Positions 45,855 through 55,437 of a DNA stretch of 64,000 nucleotides are shown here, one piece after another. Both the position numbers and the translations under genes were made by a program. The DNA lies in the NCBI RefSeq assembly GCF_014195635.1, contig NZ_JACICC010000001.1, positions 620,001-684,000 on the forward strand, given 5' to 3'. The DNA comes from Pseudochelatococcus contaminans. GTDB taxonomy: Bacteria > Pseudomonadota > Alphaproteobacteria > Rhizobiales > Beijerinckiaceae. The first letter of the stretch is position 1; each line of letters opens with the position of its first letter. The notes under the pieces were generated by a model. It was not told the origin of the DNA, did no database searches, and saw only the letters and a list, made by a program, of their open reading frames with translations.

Positions 45855-47981
45855 TCATTCCGCTGCCGGCAGAAGCATGGTGCTTTGCAGTGCGACCACT
45901 TCCTTCTCCCGGTCGCGTCCGGTTGCCACGGGCTGCTTGCGGGCATGCAGGATGTCCATCACGCGCCGGGTGTTGGCATAGGGCATGTGTGCCTGCTGCC
46001 GCGACAGTTCGAACTCTTCGGGGCCGGGGGCGCGCAGAATACGCAGGCCTTGCGGCGTGTTTTCGATGAGGCCCATTTCCGAGAAGCAATAAAGCCAATG
46101 CTCCATCGTGCGATGGCCCCATTTTTGGGCGAACAGCTCGGCGTTGCGCACCACGGATGCAAGATGATGCACCGGGGGCATGTGGTGGGGGTGATACTGG
46201 TGATAGACGCGCGCGCCCTTCACCCAGTTAATGGCGATGTCGCGCTCATCGAGCGTGCGGCCGAAATCGGTATCCTCGCCGCCATAGCCGGTGTAGCGCT
46301 CGTCGAAGCCGCCGGAGGCCTCGAAGTCGGCCTTGTGCATGGCGAAATTCAACGACCAGAAGCAACGATAATCATCACACCGTTCGACGCCCCGCGCAGG
46401 GGGACCGCGCCTGTCCGAATGACGCTCGCCCACGGAGGCGAAGTAATCGTAGCTCCATTCCTTGCGCGTTGCCCCGGCCGGCAGATACAGCACTTCGCCC
46501 ATCATGAGACCCGCGCCGGGCGCGCAGGCGGATGCGTAATCGGCGATGAGGCCGGGAGCGGGAATGCAATCGACATCGAGAAAAGCCAATACCTCCCCGA
46601 TGGCGGCGGCAGCGACCTGATTACGTGCCTGCGCAAGGGGCAGCTCGGTGCTGGGGATCAACAACTGGTGGATGGGGAAGGGTGTCTCCGGCAGGTTCTC
46701 GAAAACCTTGTCCTGCATCACGCCGATGATGAGTTCAACCGGCGGACAACTCTGCTGCGCCAACCCGCGAACGACATTGCGCAAATGATCTTCCCGGCCT
46801 CGCGCGATGGTGAGTGCGGAAACGGAGCGGAGCTTGGCTGTCGGCATGTCTTCATCCATTGTTTTAGTCTTGATGGTAATAGGGGCGCTCCACCACAGGG
46901 TCGCCACAAGCCGTTCGATCCAGTCTGCCGCGCGCTGGTCGGCATCGTCCGTGATCAGGGCGCGCTGGCGGGCCGTATCGTGCATGTCGCGCGTTTGTGC
47001 GATGGCGCGTGACCATGCCTGCGCCGAGGACGGCAAGTGCGGCAGATGGTGTGCGACGCCCGCGCGGGCCAACGCTCGCGCTTTTTCAACCTGCTCGTCG
47101 AAGTAGCGCCACTCGGGCACTACAAGCCACGGCGTTCCGGCGGACAGCACCTCCTGACAGGTGGTGTTGCCGGTGGACGAGATGACGACATCGGCAGCAG
47201 CAAGATAATCCGCCGCGTTGCTGACCCATCCATCGTGACGCAGGTTCGCCGGCTCTGTGGCGTGCCAGTCGCGTGATATCTGGCCGATGGTGATCCAGAG
47301 CGCATCAGGCATCGCGCGGGCTCCGACCGCGAGGGGAGCGGAGGCAAAGCCGTCGCCGCCACCGCCCGAAAGAACCAGAACGATGGTCGCATCAGGGTCA
47401 ATGCCCAGAGTGGCGCGGGCTGAAACGCGGTCAGGGAGCGTGCCGCTGAGTCCAAGCCCGCCGGCAAAAAACGTTTTGGCACGCATCCAGTCTGGCCAAT
47501 CGGGTTGGGCCAGATCCTCATGGAACGGGGCGAGGAGACCGGCTGCACCCGCATAGGCTGCCTGATGTCCGGGGTCGCTGCGGTCGCCGTGCTGAAGCAC
47601 CTTGACATGCGGAACCGAGCAAATCCGCGCCAATTGTGCAACCTCTGCCGAGACATCGGACACCATCAACGCCGGGTCCAGCTCTGAAAACCAGCGCGCC
47701 ATGCGCCCCATTGCCGCGCGAATGCCGGGCCAGCCGACGGGAGCGCAATGCAGCGTGTCGGGTGTCGGCAAGCTCGCCATCCCGGCGGTTTCGTTCCCGC
47801 CGGCCTCGAACAACGAGGGGATAAGCGCGATTTCGACGCCGGGACGCAGGGCTGGAAAGATGTCGTCGCGGGCGCAGAAAATCGTCACCGGCCGCTCGGC
47901 GGGCAGAGCATTGACAATTGCAGCCGCGCGTTCTGCATGGCCCCGACCCTGATGATGTACGAAGTAGCCGATGGGTTTCAT
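45855..47981 (-). CDS. Fused glycosyltransferase: GT-B (MurG-like) plus GT2 domain
   Basis: A 708-residue protein with two apparent transferase domains. Residues 1-395 form a GT-B fold of the MurG/UDP-glycosyltransferase kind (YFVHHQGRGHAERA start, VLSGGGGDGFASAP, SSTGNTTCQEVLSAGTPWLVV). Residues 415-690 form a GT2-like GT-A domain (ALTIARGREDHLRNVVRGLA, LAFLDVDCIPAPGLI with a DxD-like centre, GYGGEDTDFGRTLDERDI). The start MKPIGYF at 47981 follows the SPS-like gene by 4 bases. Two transferases in one chain suggest sequential sugar additions to one product. The acceptor is unknown. Confidence 0.85.
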   Translation of the reverse strand: MKPIGYFVHHQGRGHAERAAAIVNALPAERPVTIFCARDDIFPALRPGVEIALIPSLFEAGGNETAGMASLPTPDTLHCAPVGWPGIRAAMGRMARWFSELDPALMVSDVSAEVAQLARICSVPHVKVLQHGDRSDPGHQAAYAGAAGLLAPFHEDLAQPDWPDWMRAKTFFAGGLGLSGTLPDRVSARATLGIDPDATIVLVLSGGGGDGFASAPLAVGARAMPDALWITIGQISRDWHATEPANLRHDGWVSNAADYLAAADVVISSTGNTTCQEVLSAGTPWLVVPEWRYFDEQVEKARALARAGVAHHLPHLPSSAQAWSRAIAQTRDMHDTARQRALITDDADQRAADWIERLVATLWWSAPITIKTKTMDEDMPTAKLRSVSALTIARGREDHLRNVVRGLAQQSCPPVELIIGVMQDKVFENLPETPFPIHQLLIPSTELPLAQARNQVAAAAIGEVLAFLDVDCIPAPGLIADYASACAPGAGLMMGEVLYLPAGATRKEWSYDYFASVGERHSDRRGPPARGVERCDDYRCFWSLNFAMHKADFEASGGFDERYTGYGGEDTDFGRTLDERDIAINWVKGARVYHQYHPHHMPPVHHLASVVRNAELFAQKWGHRTMEHWLYCFSEMGLIENTPQGLRILRAPGPEEFELSRQQAHMPYANTRRVMDILHARKQPVATGRDREKEVVALQSTMLLPAAE

Positions 47982-47985
47982 CCTG

Positions 47986-50061
47986 CTACTCCGCCGCCAC
48001 GAGGGTCGGTTGTGCCTGCACGGGAGCCTCATGCCCGCGTGCCGGGGCATCTGCAAGGCCAAGCCCGCGCAACCCTTCCATCACGCCGCTGGCGTAGCGG
48101 GCGCTGGCGCGGTAGAGGCCAGGGCGATCCGAGAGCACCAGCTCTGGCCGGGCATTGGACACGACGATTGCAGAACCTGACGCTGCCAGAAGATCCGCGT
48201 CATTGCCACTGTCTCCAGCCGCCACGCAGTCCGCCACGCTGAGGCCAAGGCGCGAAAGCTCGAACGAGGTGGCGCCCCATTTTCCTGCACGCACCGGGAG
48301 CACATCGATAAAGCGGCCATGCGAGGCGATCACGCGCGCCACAACGCCGGCGCGCAGCAGGATCTGCTCAACGCGCCGTCCTTCCATGGTGTCGCCAACG
48401 TAACTCAGCTTCCACTGCCGTTGTTCGTGGTGATCCTGCGGGACTGCGCCCGCCCGTGCCAGAACTCTTGCGATGCGCTCCGGCTCCCAACCGGGCGAAA
48501 TCTTGCGTGCGTAGGCGCGGCACAGGGTGAGCCGGCCGTCGATGCGCCGCCGCCAGATTTCCGAGCCGACGGAGGTGATGAACACGCGCGGCTCCGGCAG
48601 CTTCCACTCGCGTAGAATGCGCCGCGCTTCCGCCAGAGACCTGCCGGTGGCGACCGCATATCCATCACCGTGTCCGCGTGCCCAGAGTGCAAAGTCTTTC
48701 GCGCCGCGACGGCAGCCCGTCAGGGTGTTGTCGATGTCGAAAACGAAGAAACGGCTCGGTTGCTCCGGAAATGACACGACCGGGCGGCGCAGATCCGCAG
48801 CAATTTCGGTGGCTTCCGCCGCCCAGTCCTGCCACGAGAACACGCTGGCACCTTTCAGGGCGTTGGCGGAGTGGCGGTGCCACAGGTCGCTGTCATCGAT
48901 CAAGCGCTCGCACGCTGCTGCGATGCCGTCACGATCATGCGGGTCGACGCTCAGCCCGTGGCCAAGCGTGCGCAGGATGTCGCTGGGGCCGCCGTATTGC
49001 GTTGCCACCACCGGCAGGCCGAACTGGGCTGCTTCGATGAGCGTCAGTCCGAAAGGTTCGTGAAAGGCCGGGTTGGCGAACACGCCGCCCTGCCGTGCCG
49101 CCACACGGTAAAGCTGCGGAACCAGCTCCGGCGCGTGACGGGCGGGCAGGGCCACTTTGCCCTCAAGACCAGCTGTTGCGACCAAGTCGCGCAGGGCGGC
49201 GCGCACCTCGTTCTGCTCGGCGTCTGCTGGTGTGAGGCCTATATCCTGCCCGGCGAGAATGACCAGATTGGCCTTGTCCTGCAAGGCCGGAGAGGCCGCG
49301 TATGCCGCGAGCAGGCCCTCCAGATTCTTTTTGCGCACCGGCCTTGCGATGGCAAGGATGAAAGGCAGCTCCGGTCGCGTCAGGTGCTCGGAAAGCAGGG
49401 CTTCCGCTTCTGCCGTTCCCGAGGTTGCGGGCAGGGTCACACCGGGGTTGATGCGGCATGTCCGCCCTTCGGCGTCGCAGCCGTAAGCCGCCAACTGGCG
49501 TTCCGCCTCGTCGCGGGAGGATACGATAAGCGCGTCCGCTGTCATGATGGCGGTGCGTTCGTTGTCGATGCGCGTGCGCAGGGCAGGGGCGGCGTCGCTG
49601 GCAGCGCGCTTGTCGCTTCCCAGAGAATGAGGCGTATAGATGAACGGAATGCCAAACCGGCGTTGCGCGGCATGCGCGAGGCGGGCGGCATCGGCAAAAT
49701 GGGCGTGAATGACGTTCGGCAGGCGCTTGCGGCTCGCAAGATGCGCCAGAAACGCTTCCACCAAAGCCGGCACGTCCGCGTGTAGTTCGTCTTTCGACAG
49801 ATACGCCGTGGTGGCCGTGCGCAGGCGGCGAATGACCACGCCGGGCGAAACCGCTTCCAGTTCTGCCGCGTGAACGGCCCCAAGGCGCGGATCGTCGAAG
49901 GCGCGGGTTACGATCTCCACCCGTTCCACATCCTCGCGCGCAGCTTGCGCCGCTGCGGCTCCCAGAACATATGCGATATGTCCGCCTGTATCTTCGGTCA
50001 GGCCATAGTTGACCGGCGGCGCTTTGAGGCATCCCCCAAGCGCGATGTGCATCACGAACAT
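47986..50061 (-). CDS. Sucrose-phosphate-synthase-like transferase fused to HAD phosphatase
   Basis: A bifunctional enzyme. The N-terminal GT4 part (about residues 1-445) resembles sucrose-phosphate and sucrose synthases: MHIALGGCLKAPPV, LTEDTGGHIAYVLGA, ARPVRKKNLEGLLAAY and FHEPFGLTLIEAAQFGLPVV. The C-terminal part is a HAD phosphatase of the sucrose-6-phosphatase type, with FVFDIDNTLTG (DxDxT) and AAGDSGNDADLL. Such fusions make sucrose or a related glycoside in two steps. Starts at 50061, 50052 and 50106 are possible. It is the first gene of the cassette and is divergent from the heme oxygenase gene. Confidence 0.85.
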   Translation of the reverse strand: MFVMHIALGGCLKAPPVNYGLTEDTGGHIAYVLGAAAAQAAREDVERVEIVTRAFDDPRLGAVHAAELEAVSPGVVIRRLRTATTAYLSKDELHADVPALVEAFLAHLASRKRLPNVIHAHFADAARLAHAAQRRFGIPFIYTPHSLGSDKRAASDAAPALRTRIDNERTAIMTADALIVSSRDEAERQLAAYGCDAEGRTCRINPGVTLPATSGTAEAEALLSEHLTRPELPFILAIARPVRKKNLEGLLAAYAASPALQDKANLVILAGQDIGLTPADAEQNEVRAALRDLVATAGLEGKVALPARHAPELVPQLYRVAARQGGVFANPAFHEPFGLTLIEAAQFGLPVVATQYGGPSDILRTLGHGLSVDPHDRDGIAAACERLIDDSDLWHRHSANALKGASVFSWQDWAAEATEIAADLRRPVVSFPEQPSRFFVFDIDNTLTGCRRGAKDFALWARGHGDGYAVATGRSLAEARRILREWKLPEPRVFITSVGSEIWRRRIDGRLTLCRAYARKISPGWEPERIARVLARAGAVPQDHHEQRQWKLSYVGDTMEGRRVEQILLRAGVVARVIASHGRFIDVLPVRAGKWGATSFELSRLGLSVADCVAAGDSGNDADLLAASGSAIVVSNARPELVLSDRPGLYRASARYASGVMEGLRGLGLADAPARGHEAPVQAQPTLVAAE

Positions 50062-50293
50062 GACTGGACTCTGGAGTTCGAGGAAAAATTCGGGCCAGGT
50101 GCCCATTTCCTCAACCCGCTAAAGAATGATAAGTTCCGATTTCGGCATGATAATATGAGTATAGCCAACCGAATCAGGGTGGATGGCTCAGCCTTGGCCA
50201 TACTTTGAGCTAATTCCGTTGAGTGGGATGATTCCAGTCGAGCGGAAAACACTTGAGCTGCCAAGGTTGTTCTTCGGCAGGAGTATCGTTTTC

Positions 50294-50902
50294 ATGACGT
50301 CAGTGTCCGCCTTGTCATCGTTCGACCATACCAGCCCCCGGTCCCTGCGCCTGAAAGCGCTGACGCGGGATGTGCATGAAAAGCTCGACAACGCGATCAT
50401 GGCGTGGGCGCCGTTCGACAATATCGAGGGTTACACACATTTTCTCGACATGCAGTATCGCTTCCATCGCGATATCGACGCCCTCTACGACGACGAAAGA
50501 TTGCGCGCATTATTGCCCGATCTTGCTGTCAGGCGACGGCTGCCCGTCATCATCGCCGATCTTGGCGATCTCGACATAGCACCACCCGCACTCGACACGC
50601 CGCCTGCATTTACGGCGGATACGGTTGATGTGCCGGCAGCGTTGGGGTGGCTGTACGTTGCCGAGGGCTCCAACATGGGTGCGGCGATTCTGCGCAAGAT
50701 GGCGGTCGGGCTCGGCCTGTCCGACGATCACGGCGCCCGCCACCTTGCGCCCGCAGGCGAAGGCCCGGCCGCACATTGGCGCGCATTCACCGCGGCGCTC
50801 GACACGGTCGAGCTGACGCCTGAAGAGGACGCCCGCACGGCGCAGCAGGCGCAGGAAGCATTCGACCGCGTATGGCGTCACGCCCAGGCGGTCTTTGCCT
50901 GA
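50294..50902 (+). CDS. bphO: Biliverdin-producing heme oxygenase
   Basis: A heme oxygenase that opens heme to biliverdin, the chromophore of bacteriophytochromes. The 202-residue product has the proximal His in RDVHEKLDNAIM (His28) and the helix GWLYVAEGSNMGAAILRK, which is diagnostic of bacterial heme oxygenases next to phytochromes. The start at 50294 gives the family length; an in-frame earlier start (50183) adds unconserved residues. It ends 14 bases from the end of the convergent bacteriophytochrome gene. Confidence 0.92.
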   Translation: MTSVSALSSFDHTSPRSLRLKALTRDVHEKLDNAIMAWAPFDNIEGYTHFLDMQYRFHRDIDALYDDERLRALLPDLAVRRRLPVIIADLGDLDIAPPALDTPPAFTADTVDVPAALGWLYVAEGSNMGAAILRKMAVGLGLSDDHGARHLAPAGEGPAAHWRAFTAALDTVELTPEEDARTAQQAQEAFDRVWRHAQAVFA

Positions 50903-50916
50903 GCGTCAATTGTGCT

Positions 50917-53469
50917 TTATTCGGCTCCGATGATCTCGGAGCCGCCGCTGAGTACATGCAGGATTTGCTTGGCGATCGATTCCGGGTTGACGGGCTTGCG
51001 CACCATCGGAATACCGCGAAAACGCTCGGGAATATTGAGCGTATCGCTGTATCCCGTCATGAAGACAAGTGGAATGCCGCGCTCCAGCAACGTATCCGCC
51101 ACCGTTTCTGAGGTGTCCGCGCCGAGGTTGAAGTCCAGTACGGCGATATCCGGATTGAAACCGTCGAGCACCTTCTCGGCCTCGCCGATGGTGGCGGCCA
51201 GACGCACGTCGCCCGCGCCCAGCTTGCGCAGGGTTTCTTCCGCGTCCATCGCGATAAGGCCCTGATCTTCCACCACGAGAATCGACAGGCCCTCCAGCGA
51301 TCCCTTGACGGACGGCGTATGTACAGCCTCGACCGGCGACGGTTCCCCCACTTCGATATGGGCTGCCGGAATGACGAAGCGGGCCACGAGGCCGCTTGGC
51401 GGGAACGACAGGTCCGCCGTGCCGCGCAGATCATACTCGATGGAACTGCGAATGAGGCGCGTGCCAAAGCCCACACGCTTGGGCGTCGCCACCGGCGGGC
51501 CGCCGCTCTCGCTCCAGTTCAGCTCAAGATCGCCGTCGTCCTTCAATCGCCAGCTAATGGCCAACTGGCCTCCGGGTGTCGACAGGGCGCCATATTTCGC
51601 TGCGTTGGTGATCATCTCGTGGATGACAAGCGACAGCACACCGAACGCACGGTTGTCCAGAAGTACCCCGGGGCCACTGATCGTGATCCGCTCCGGCGAT
51701 CCCTCATGGCGATGGAAATTCGCTTCCGTATCGATAAGGGAGGCGATGCTGCCGCCGCCGCCACCGCCCAAAGACTGGTCGTGCGCGTTGGCGAGCGCAA
51801 GCAACCGGCCTTCCAGCGACGCCGTATAGTCCGACACCGTGGCTGCCGCAGCGCCGGTTTGCAGGGCGATGGACTTGACCAGCGAGATGATGTTCTTGAC
51901 GCGGTGGTTCAGCTCGTCGTTCAGGATGCGACGGCGTTGCTCGGTGCGCGCGCGCTCCTCGGCCGAAAGCTCATTCTGCTTCAGGATGACGTCACGCAGA
52001 TAAGTGCGCACCGCTTCCGCAACGGAAAGATCTGCGGCAGTCCACGGCATGGACCGGCCTTTTACGTCCTCACGCCACGTCTCGAAACTGCCGCGCGGCG
52101 TCAGGCGACCGTCCTTGTCGGGTGTTTTTGAAGGCTCGCCAGCCCATTTCACGGTGTGGGCTTCTTCATTGCGGAAGAAAAACAGGTAATCGTCGAAAGT
52201 CAGCGACAGCGGAATAGCGAGCACGCCCGCGATCCCGGTATCGGGAAGGGGAAAACTCGCACGGATCTCCTGCGTCGCCCAGATGGCCCGCCGTTCCTCA
52301 CCCCGGGCGGCATGGACGAGATCGCGCGCGTATTCCCGGTCGGGTGTCGCGCCCAGGCCATACCAGATGTTGTCCATCCACAGCGCCACGCCATTGCATT
52401 CGATCAGCCTGGCGAAAGCGGGCAGATGCTCCGCCAGCCGCTCGATGATCGCGCCTTCGACGCTGAGGCCGGAAACGATGGCGTCCAGCTGGGCGCGGGC
52501 GTCGGCTGCCGCGAGCATGGATGCCCGCCGCTCGGCCGCACCGATCTGGAGGGAGAAATAATGCCCGAAAAGCTCCGCCGCGATGCGCAGCGGCATCGGC
52601 GTGACTTTGGGGCTGTCATGGTGGCAGGCGATCAGGCCCCACAGCTGCCCGTCGACGATGATGGAAATCGACAGGGATGCCGCCACACCCATGTTGCGCA
52701 GATACTCGCAATGGATAGGCGAAACGCTGCGCAGCTGCGCGAATGACATATCGACTGGCTTCTCGCCCGCATTCAACGGCGGGGCAAGCGGAATTGGCTC
52801 GTATCCAGCATCCGAAATCATACGGATGGGATTGACGAGATACAGCCTGCGCGCCTGCGCCGGAATGTCGGAGGCCGGAAAGTGCTGGCCCATGAAGCTG
52901 CCAAGGTGCGGCGCTTTCGCCTCGGCGATGACCCGGCCCGCGCCGTTGTGGAGGAAGCGGTAAACCATGACGCGGTCATAACCGAGCATGGCACGGGCCA
53001 ACCGCGCGCCGGCGCGTGCCATCGCGTCGAGATCCTGCTCCAGCGAGATGCGCTGAATCAGCTCGCGCGTCAGATCGAGCGCATTCCGCGCGCTTCGTCC
53101 GTCATCGACGCAGGGTTCGATCTCGATGAAGGTCTTGTCGTCGTGCCTGTGGATCGTGGCGTCTAAGGAACCTGAAACACCTGGGAAAACAATGCCCAGA
53201 ACCACGCCGGCAGCGCCGGGGCGGCTTGCTTTCGCGGCGGCGTTGCGCAGATCGTGAGCGGCCTGTTGACCGAGAATATCAGAAATGACGGTGCCATGGA
53301 TCAAATCGCCCTCATAGCCCGTTATGTCCGCGGTGTTACGTGAGGCGTAGAGCAGCCTGTCACCGGCACGATTACAGACCAGCATGGCGCCATGCGGCTG
53401 AATACTGCCGGGGATATGGATCGGCTCTCTGTCGCAATTGGAGAGGTCGACGGGATCGCACGAGGACAT
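50917..53469 (-). CDS. bphP: Bacteriophytochrome, HWE histidine kinase with receiver domain
   Basis: A red/far-red light receptor. The 850-residue product has a conserved chromophore-binding Cys12 in NCDREPIHIPGSIQPHG, a PAS domain, a GAF domain with HFPASDIPAQARRLYLVNP, a PHY domain with the tongue motif TPRGSF, an HWE kinase (ELNHRVKNIISLVKS, HEMITNAAKYGALS) and a C-terminal receiver with the acceptor Asp in IAVLDFNLG. The kinase type and receiver resemble Agp2-like bacteriophytochromes. The partner output is not in the window. It is divergent from the Crp-type regulator. Confidence 0.95.
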   Translation of the reverse strand: MSSCDPVDLSNCDREPIHIPGSIQPHGAMLVCNRAGDRLLYASRNTADITGYEGDLIHGTVISDILGQQAAHDLRNAAAKASRPGAAGVVLGIVFPGVSGSLDATIHRHDDKTFIEIEPCVDDGRSARNALDLTRELIQRISLEQDLDAMARAGARLARAMLGYDRVMVYRFLHNGAGRVIAEAKAPHLGSFMGQHFPASDIPAQARRLYLVNPIRMISDAGYEPIPLAPPLNAGEKPVDMSFAQLRSVSPIHCEYLRNMGVAASLSISIIVDGQLWGLIACHHDSPKVTPMPLRIAAELFGHYFSLQIGAAERRASMLAAADARAQLDAIVSGLSVEGAIIERLAEHLPAFARLIECNGVALWMDNIWYGLGATPDREYARDLVHAARGEERRAIWATQEIRASFPLPDTGIAGVLAIPLSLTFDDYLFFFRNEEAHTVKWAGEPSKTPDKDGRLTPRGSFETWREDVKGRSMPWTAADLSVAEAVRTYLRDVILKQNELSAEERARTEQRRRILNDELNHRVKNIISLVKSIALQTGAAAATVSDYTASLEGRLLALANAHDQSLGGGGGGSIASLIDTEANFHRHEGSPERITISGPGVLLDNRAFGVLSLVIHEMITNAAKYGALSTPGGQLAISWRLKDDGDLELNWSESGGPPVATPKRVGFGTRLIRSSIEYDLRGTADLSFPPSGLVARFVIPAAHIEVGEPSPVEAVHTPSVKGSLEGLSILVVEDQGLIAMDAEETLRKLGAGDVRLAATIGEAEKVLDGFNPDIAVLDFNLGADTSETVADTLLERGIPLVFMTGYSDTLNIPERFRGIPMVRKPVNPESIAKQILHVLSGGSEIIGAE

Positions 53470-53692
53470 ATCGATGGAAACCTGCTCAGACCGTGCCGAT
53501 TGGCACGGATGTTTTGCCGATCCGGTAACGAACCGGGTTGATCGCGACGAGACCGCAATCGCTCTGGAAGCCTGCTTCCGGAGCCATTGGCATGGTCTAT
53601 GTTCATGAGTAACGTAATGACCTTATTATGTCCGTACACTAGTGGACTGAAAAACCATCTTGGCCCAACTCTGCAACAGATGGAGGGCAACG

Positions 53693-54442
53693 GTGCTGTC
53701 TCCTGCTGACCTGTTAAAGAACGAATTGCTTGCGAAATTGCGGGAAGAGGACAGGAAACGCCTGATTCCGCACCTGAATCCCTATTATCTCAAAGCCGGC
53801 GATATTATTCAGAAAGCTGGTGATGAAGTTGTCGATACGTGGTTTCCGTGCGAACAATCCCTTGCGGGATTTCAGGTCTGGGTCGACGATGACAACGGCT
53901 CCGTCGAGGTGGCGATTATCGGCCGCGAGGGCGCTGTCGGGGGTATCGTATCGAACGGCAACGTCCCCGCTTTCGCGACCGCGCAGGTGCGAATCGGCGG
54001 CCTCTTCCTGCGGGTTCGCACGTCCGCGCTGGAACATGCCAAAACGGAGTCGGTGGCCCTTCGACACTGGTTCTCACGTTATTCGGATTGTCTTATCGCG
54101 CAGACGTTTCAGACAGCCGCATGCAACGCAACCCATACCATCGTGCAGCGGACGGCCAAATGGCTGCTGGCTGCGGCCGCGCGGACAGGCAGCCGTGAGT
54201 TCGCGCTGACGCATGAACAACTGGCCGAGATGCTGGGGGTCGGGCGCACGTTCGTAACGCGGGTCGCGCGCTCGCTGAGGGAAGAGGGGATCATCTCCAC
54301 CCGTCGCGGCGTTTTTGTCATAGAGGATGCGACAGCCCTCAAAAACAAGTCCTGCAACTGCTCGGCGATGATCGACGCGCATTTCGACACTGTGCTGCAC
54401 GGCATATATACCGATCAGGATGGCAACAGAAAATACGGCTGA
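53693..54442 (+). CDS. Crp/Fnr-family transcriptional regulator
   Basis: A DNA-binding regulator of 249 residues with an N-terminal cyclic-nucleotide-binding-like barrel (to about 140) and a C-terminal HTH_Crp domain (LTHEQLAEMLGVGRTFVTRVARSL). No Fnr-type N-terminal cysteine cluster is seen. A CNC pair lies near the C-terminus (KNKSCNCSAMIDAHF). The GTG at 53693 has GGAGGG 5 bases before it. Its stop shares a base with the next gene (TGATG), so it is in one transcript with the DNA repair set. It is divergent from the phytochrome across 223 bases. Confidence 0.88.
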   Translation: MLSPADLLKNELLAKLREEDRKRLIPHLNPYYLKAGDIIQKAGDEVVDTWFPCEQSLAGFQVWVDDDNGSVEVAIIGREGAVGGIVSNGNVPAFATAQVRIGGLFLRVRTSALEHAKTESVALRHWFSRYSDCLIAQTFQTAACNATHTIVQRTAKWLLAAAARTGSREFALTHEQLAEMLGVGRTFVTRVARSLREEGIISTRRGVFVIEDATALKNKSCNCSAMIDAHFDTVLHGIYTDQDGNRKYG

Positions 54443-55437
54443 TGCACGCTGACCTTGTCCAGCTTCGCCCGGAGGGGCTTTATTGCCCGGCGGGCGATTT
54501 CCACATCGATCCGTGGCGGCCCGTTCCCCGTGCCGTCATCACGCATGGGCACAGCGATCATGCGCGCTCCGGCATGGGCACCTATCACGTGACGGAATCC
54601 GGGTTGCCGATTCTGCTGTGGCGTCTGGGGCAGCAGGATTATCACGCCCATCCTTATGGCGAGGCGTTTACGCTGGGCGCGGCGCGGGTGTCGCTGCACC
54701 CGGCGGGGCATGTTCTCGGCTCCGCGCAGGTCAGGATCGAGGTGGACGGCGAGGTCTGGGTCGCGGGCGGCGACTACAAGCGCCAGCCCGATCCGACCTG
54801 CGAGCCGTTCGAAGTCGTGCCCTGCGACGTGTTCATCACCGAGGCGACATTCGGCCTGCCGATCTATCGCTGGCCCGATACCGCCGAGGTGGCGCGCGAC
54901 ATACTGGAATGGCGTGACGAGTGCGCCGCCGGGGGCGAGGCCGCCATCGTCTATTGTTATGCGCTCGGCAAGGCGCAGCGGCTGCTCGCGGAAATCGGCG
55001 CGCTGGACGATCAGCCGGTCTGGCTGCATGGGGCAATGGACCCCGGCGTCGACATTTACCGCGCTGCGGGTGCGCAACTGGCCCCGACCCGCCGTGTCGC
55101 CGATGCGGCGAAGGATGAGAGCTTTGCCGGCCGGCTGGTGATCGCCCCGCCGTCGGCAGCGGGCTCGCCGTGGCTGAGGCGGTTCCGGCGTGCGCAGCAG
55201 GGGTTCGCATCCGGCTGGATGCGCATACGCGGCAACCGGCGGCGGCGCAACTACGATCGCGGGTTCGTCATCTCGGATCATGCGGATTGGCCGGACCTTC
55301 TGCGCACCGTGCAGGAAACCGGCGCACGGCGGATCATTGCCACCCACGGCGACACCGATGCGCTGGTGCGCGTGTTGCGTGACATGGGCGTGGATGCGGG
55401 CGCATTCCGCACCGAATTTGGAGGCGAGGAAACTTGA
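54442..55437 (+). CDS. Ligase-associated DNA exonuclease (metallo-beta-lactamase)
   Basis: A beta-CASP metallo-beta-lactamase protein of the kind long annotated as mRNA 3'-end processing factor and placed next to bacterial ATP-dependent ligases. The 331-residue product has the metal motif HGHSDHARSG, then VSLHPAGHVLGSAQ and GGDYKRQPDPT, and a C-terminal ISDHADWPDL and ATHGDTDALV. In this position it is expected to process DNA ends before ligation. It overlaps the regulator by 1 base and the ligase by 4. Confidence 0.92.
   Translation: MHADLVQLRPEGLYCPAGDFHIDPWRPVPRAVITHGHSDHARSGMGTYHVTESGLPILLWRLGQQDYHAHPYGEAFTLGAARVSLHPAGHVLGSAQVRIEVDGEVWVAGGDYKRQPDPTCEPFEVVPCDVFITEATFGLPIYRWPDTAEVARDILEWRDECAAGGEAAIVYCYALGKAQRLLAEIGALDDQPVWLHGAMDPGVDIYRAAGAQLAPTRRVADAAKDESFAGRLVIAPPSAAGSPWLRRFRRAQQGFASGWMRIRGNRRRRNYDRGFVISDHADWPDLLRTVQETGARRIIATHGDTDALVRVLRDMGVDAGAFRTEFGGEET

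Noticed and set aside
50922-50944. Terminator between heme oxygenase and phytochrome genes
   Set aside because: The 9-bp stem (CGGCTCCGA / TCGGAGCCG) lies inside the last codons of the phytochrome gene and has no T-tract on either strand, so I did not list it as a terminator.
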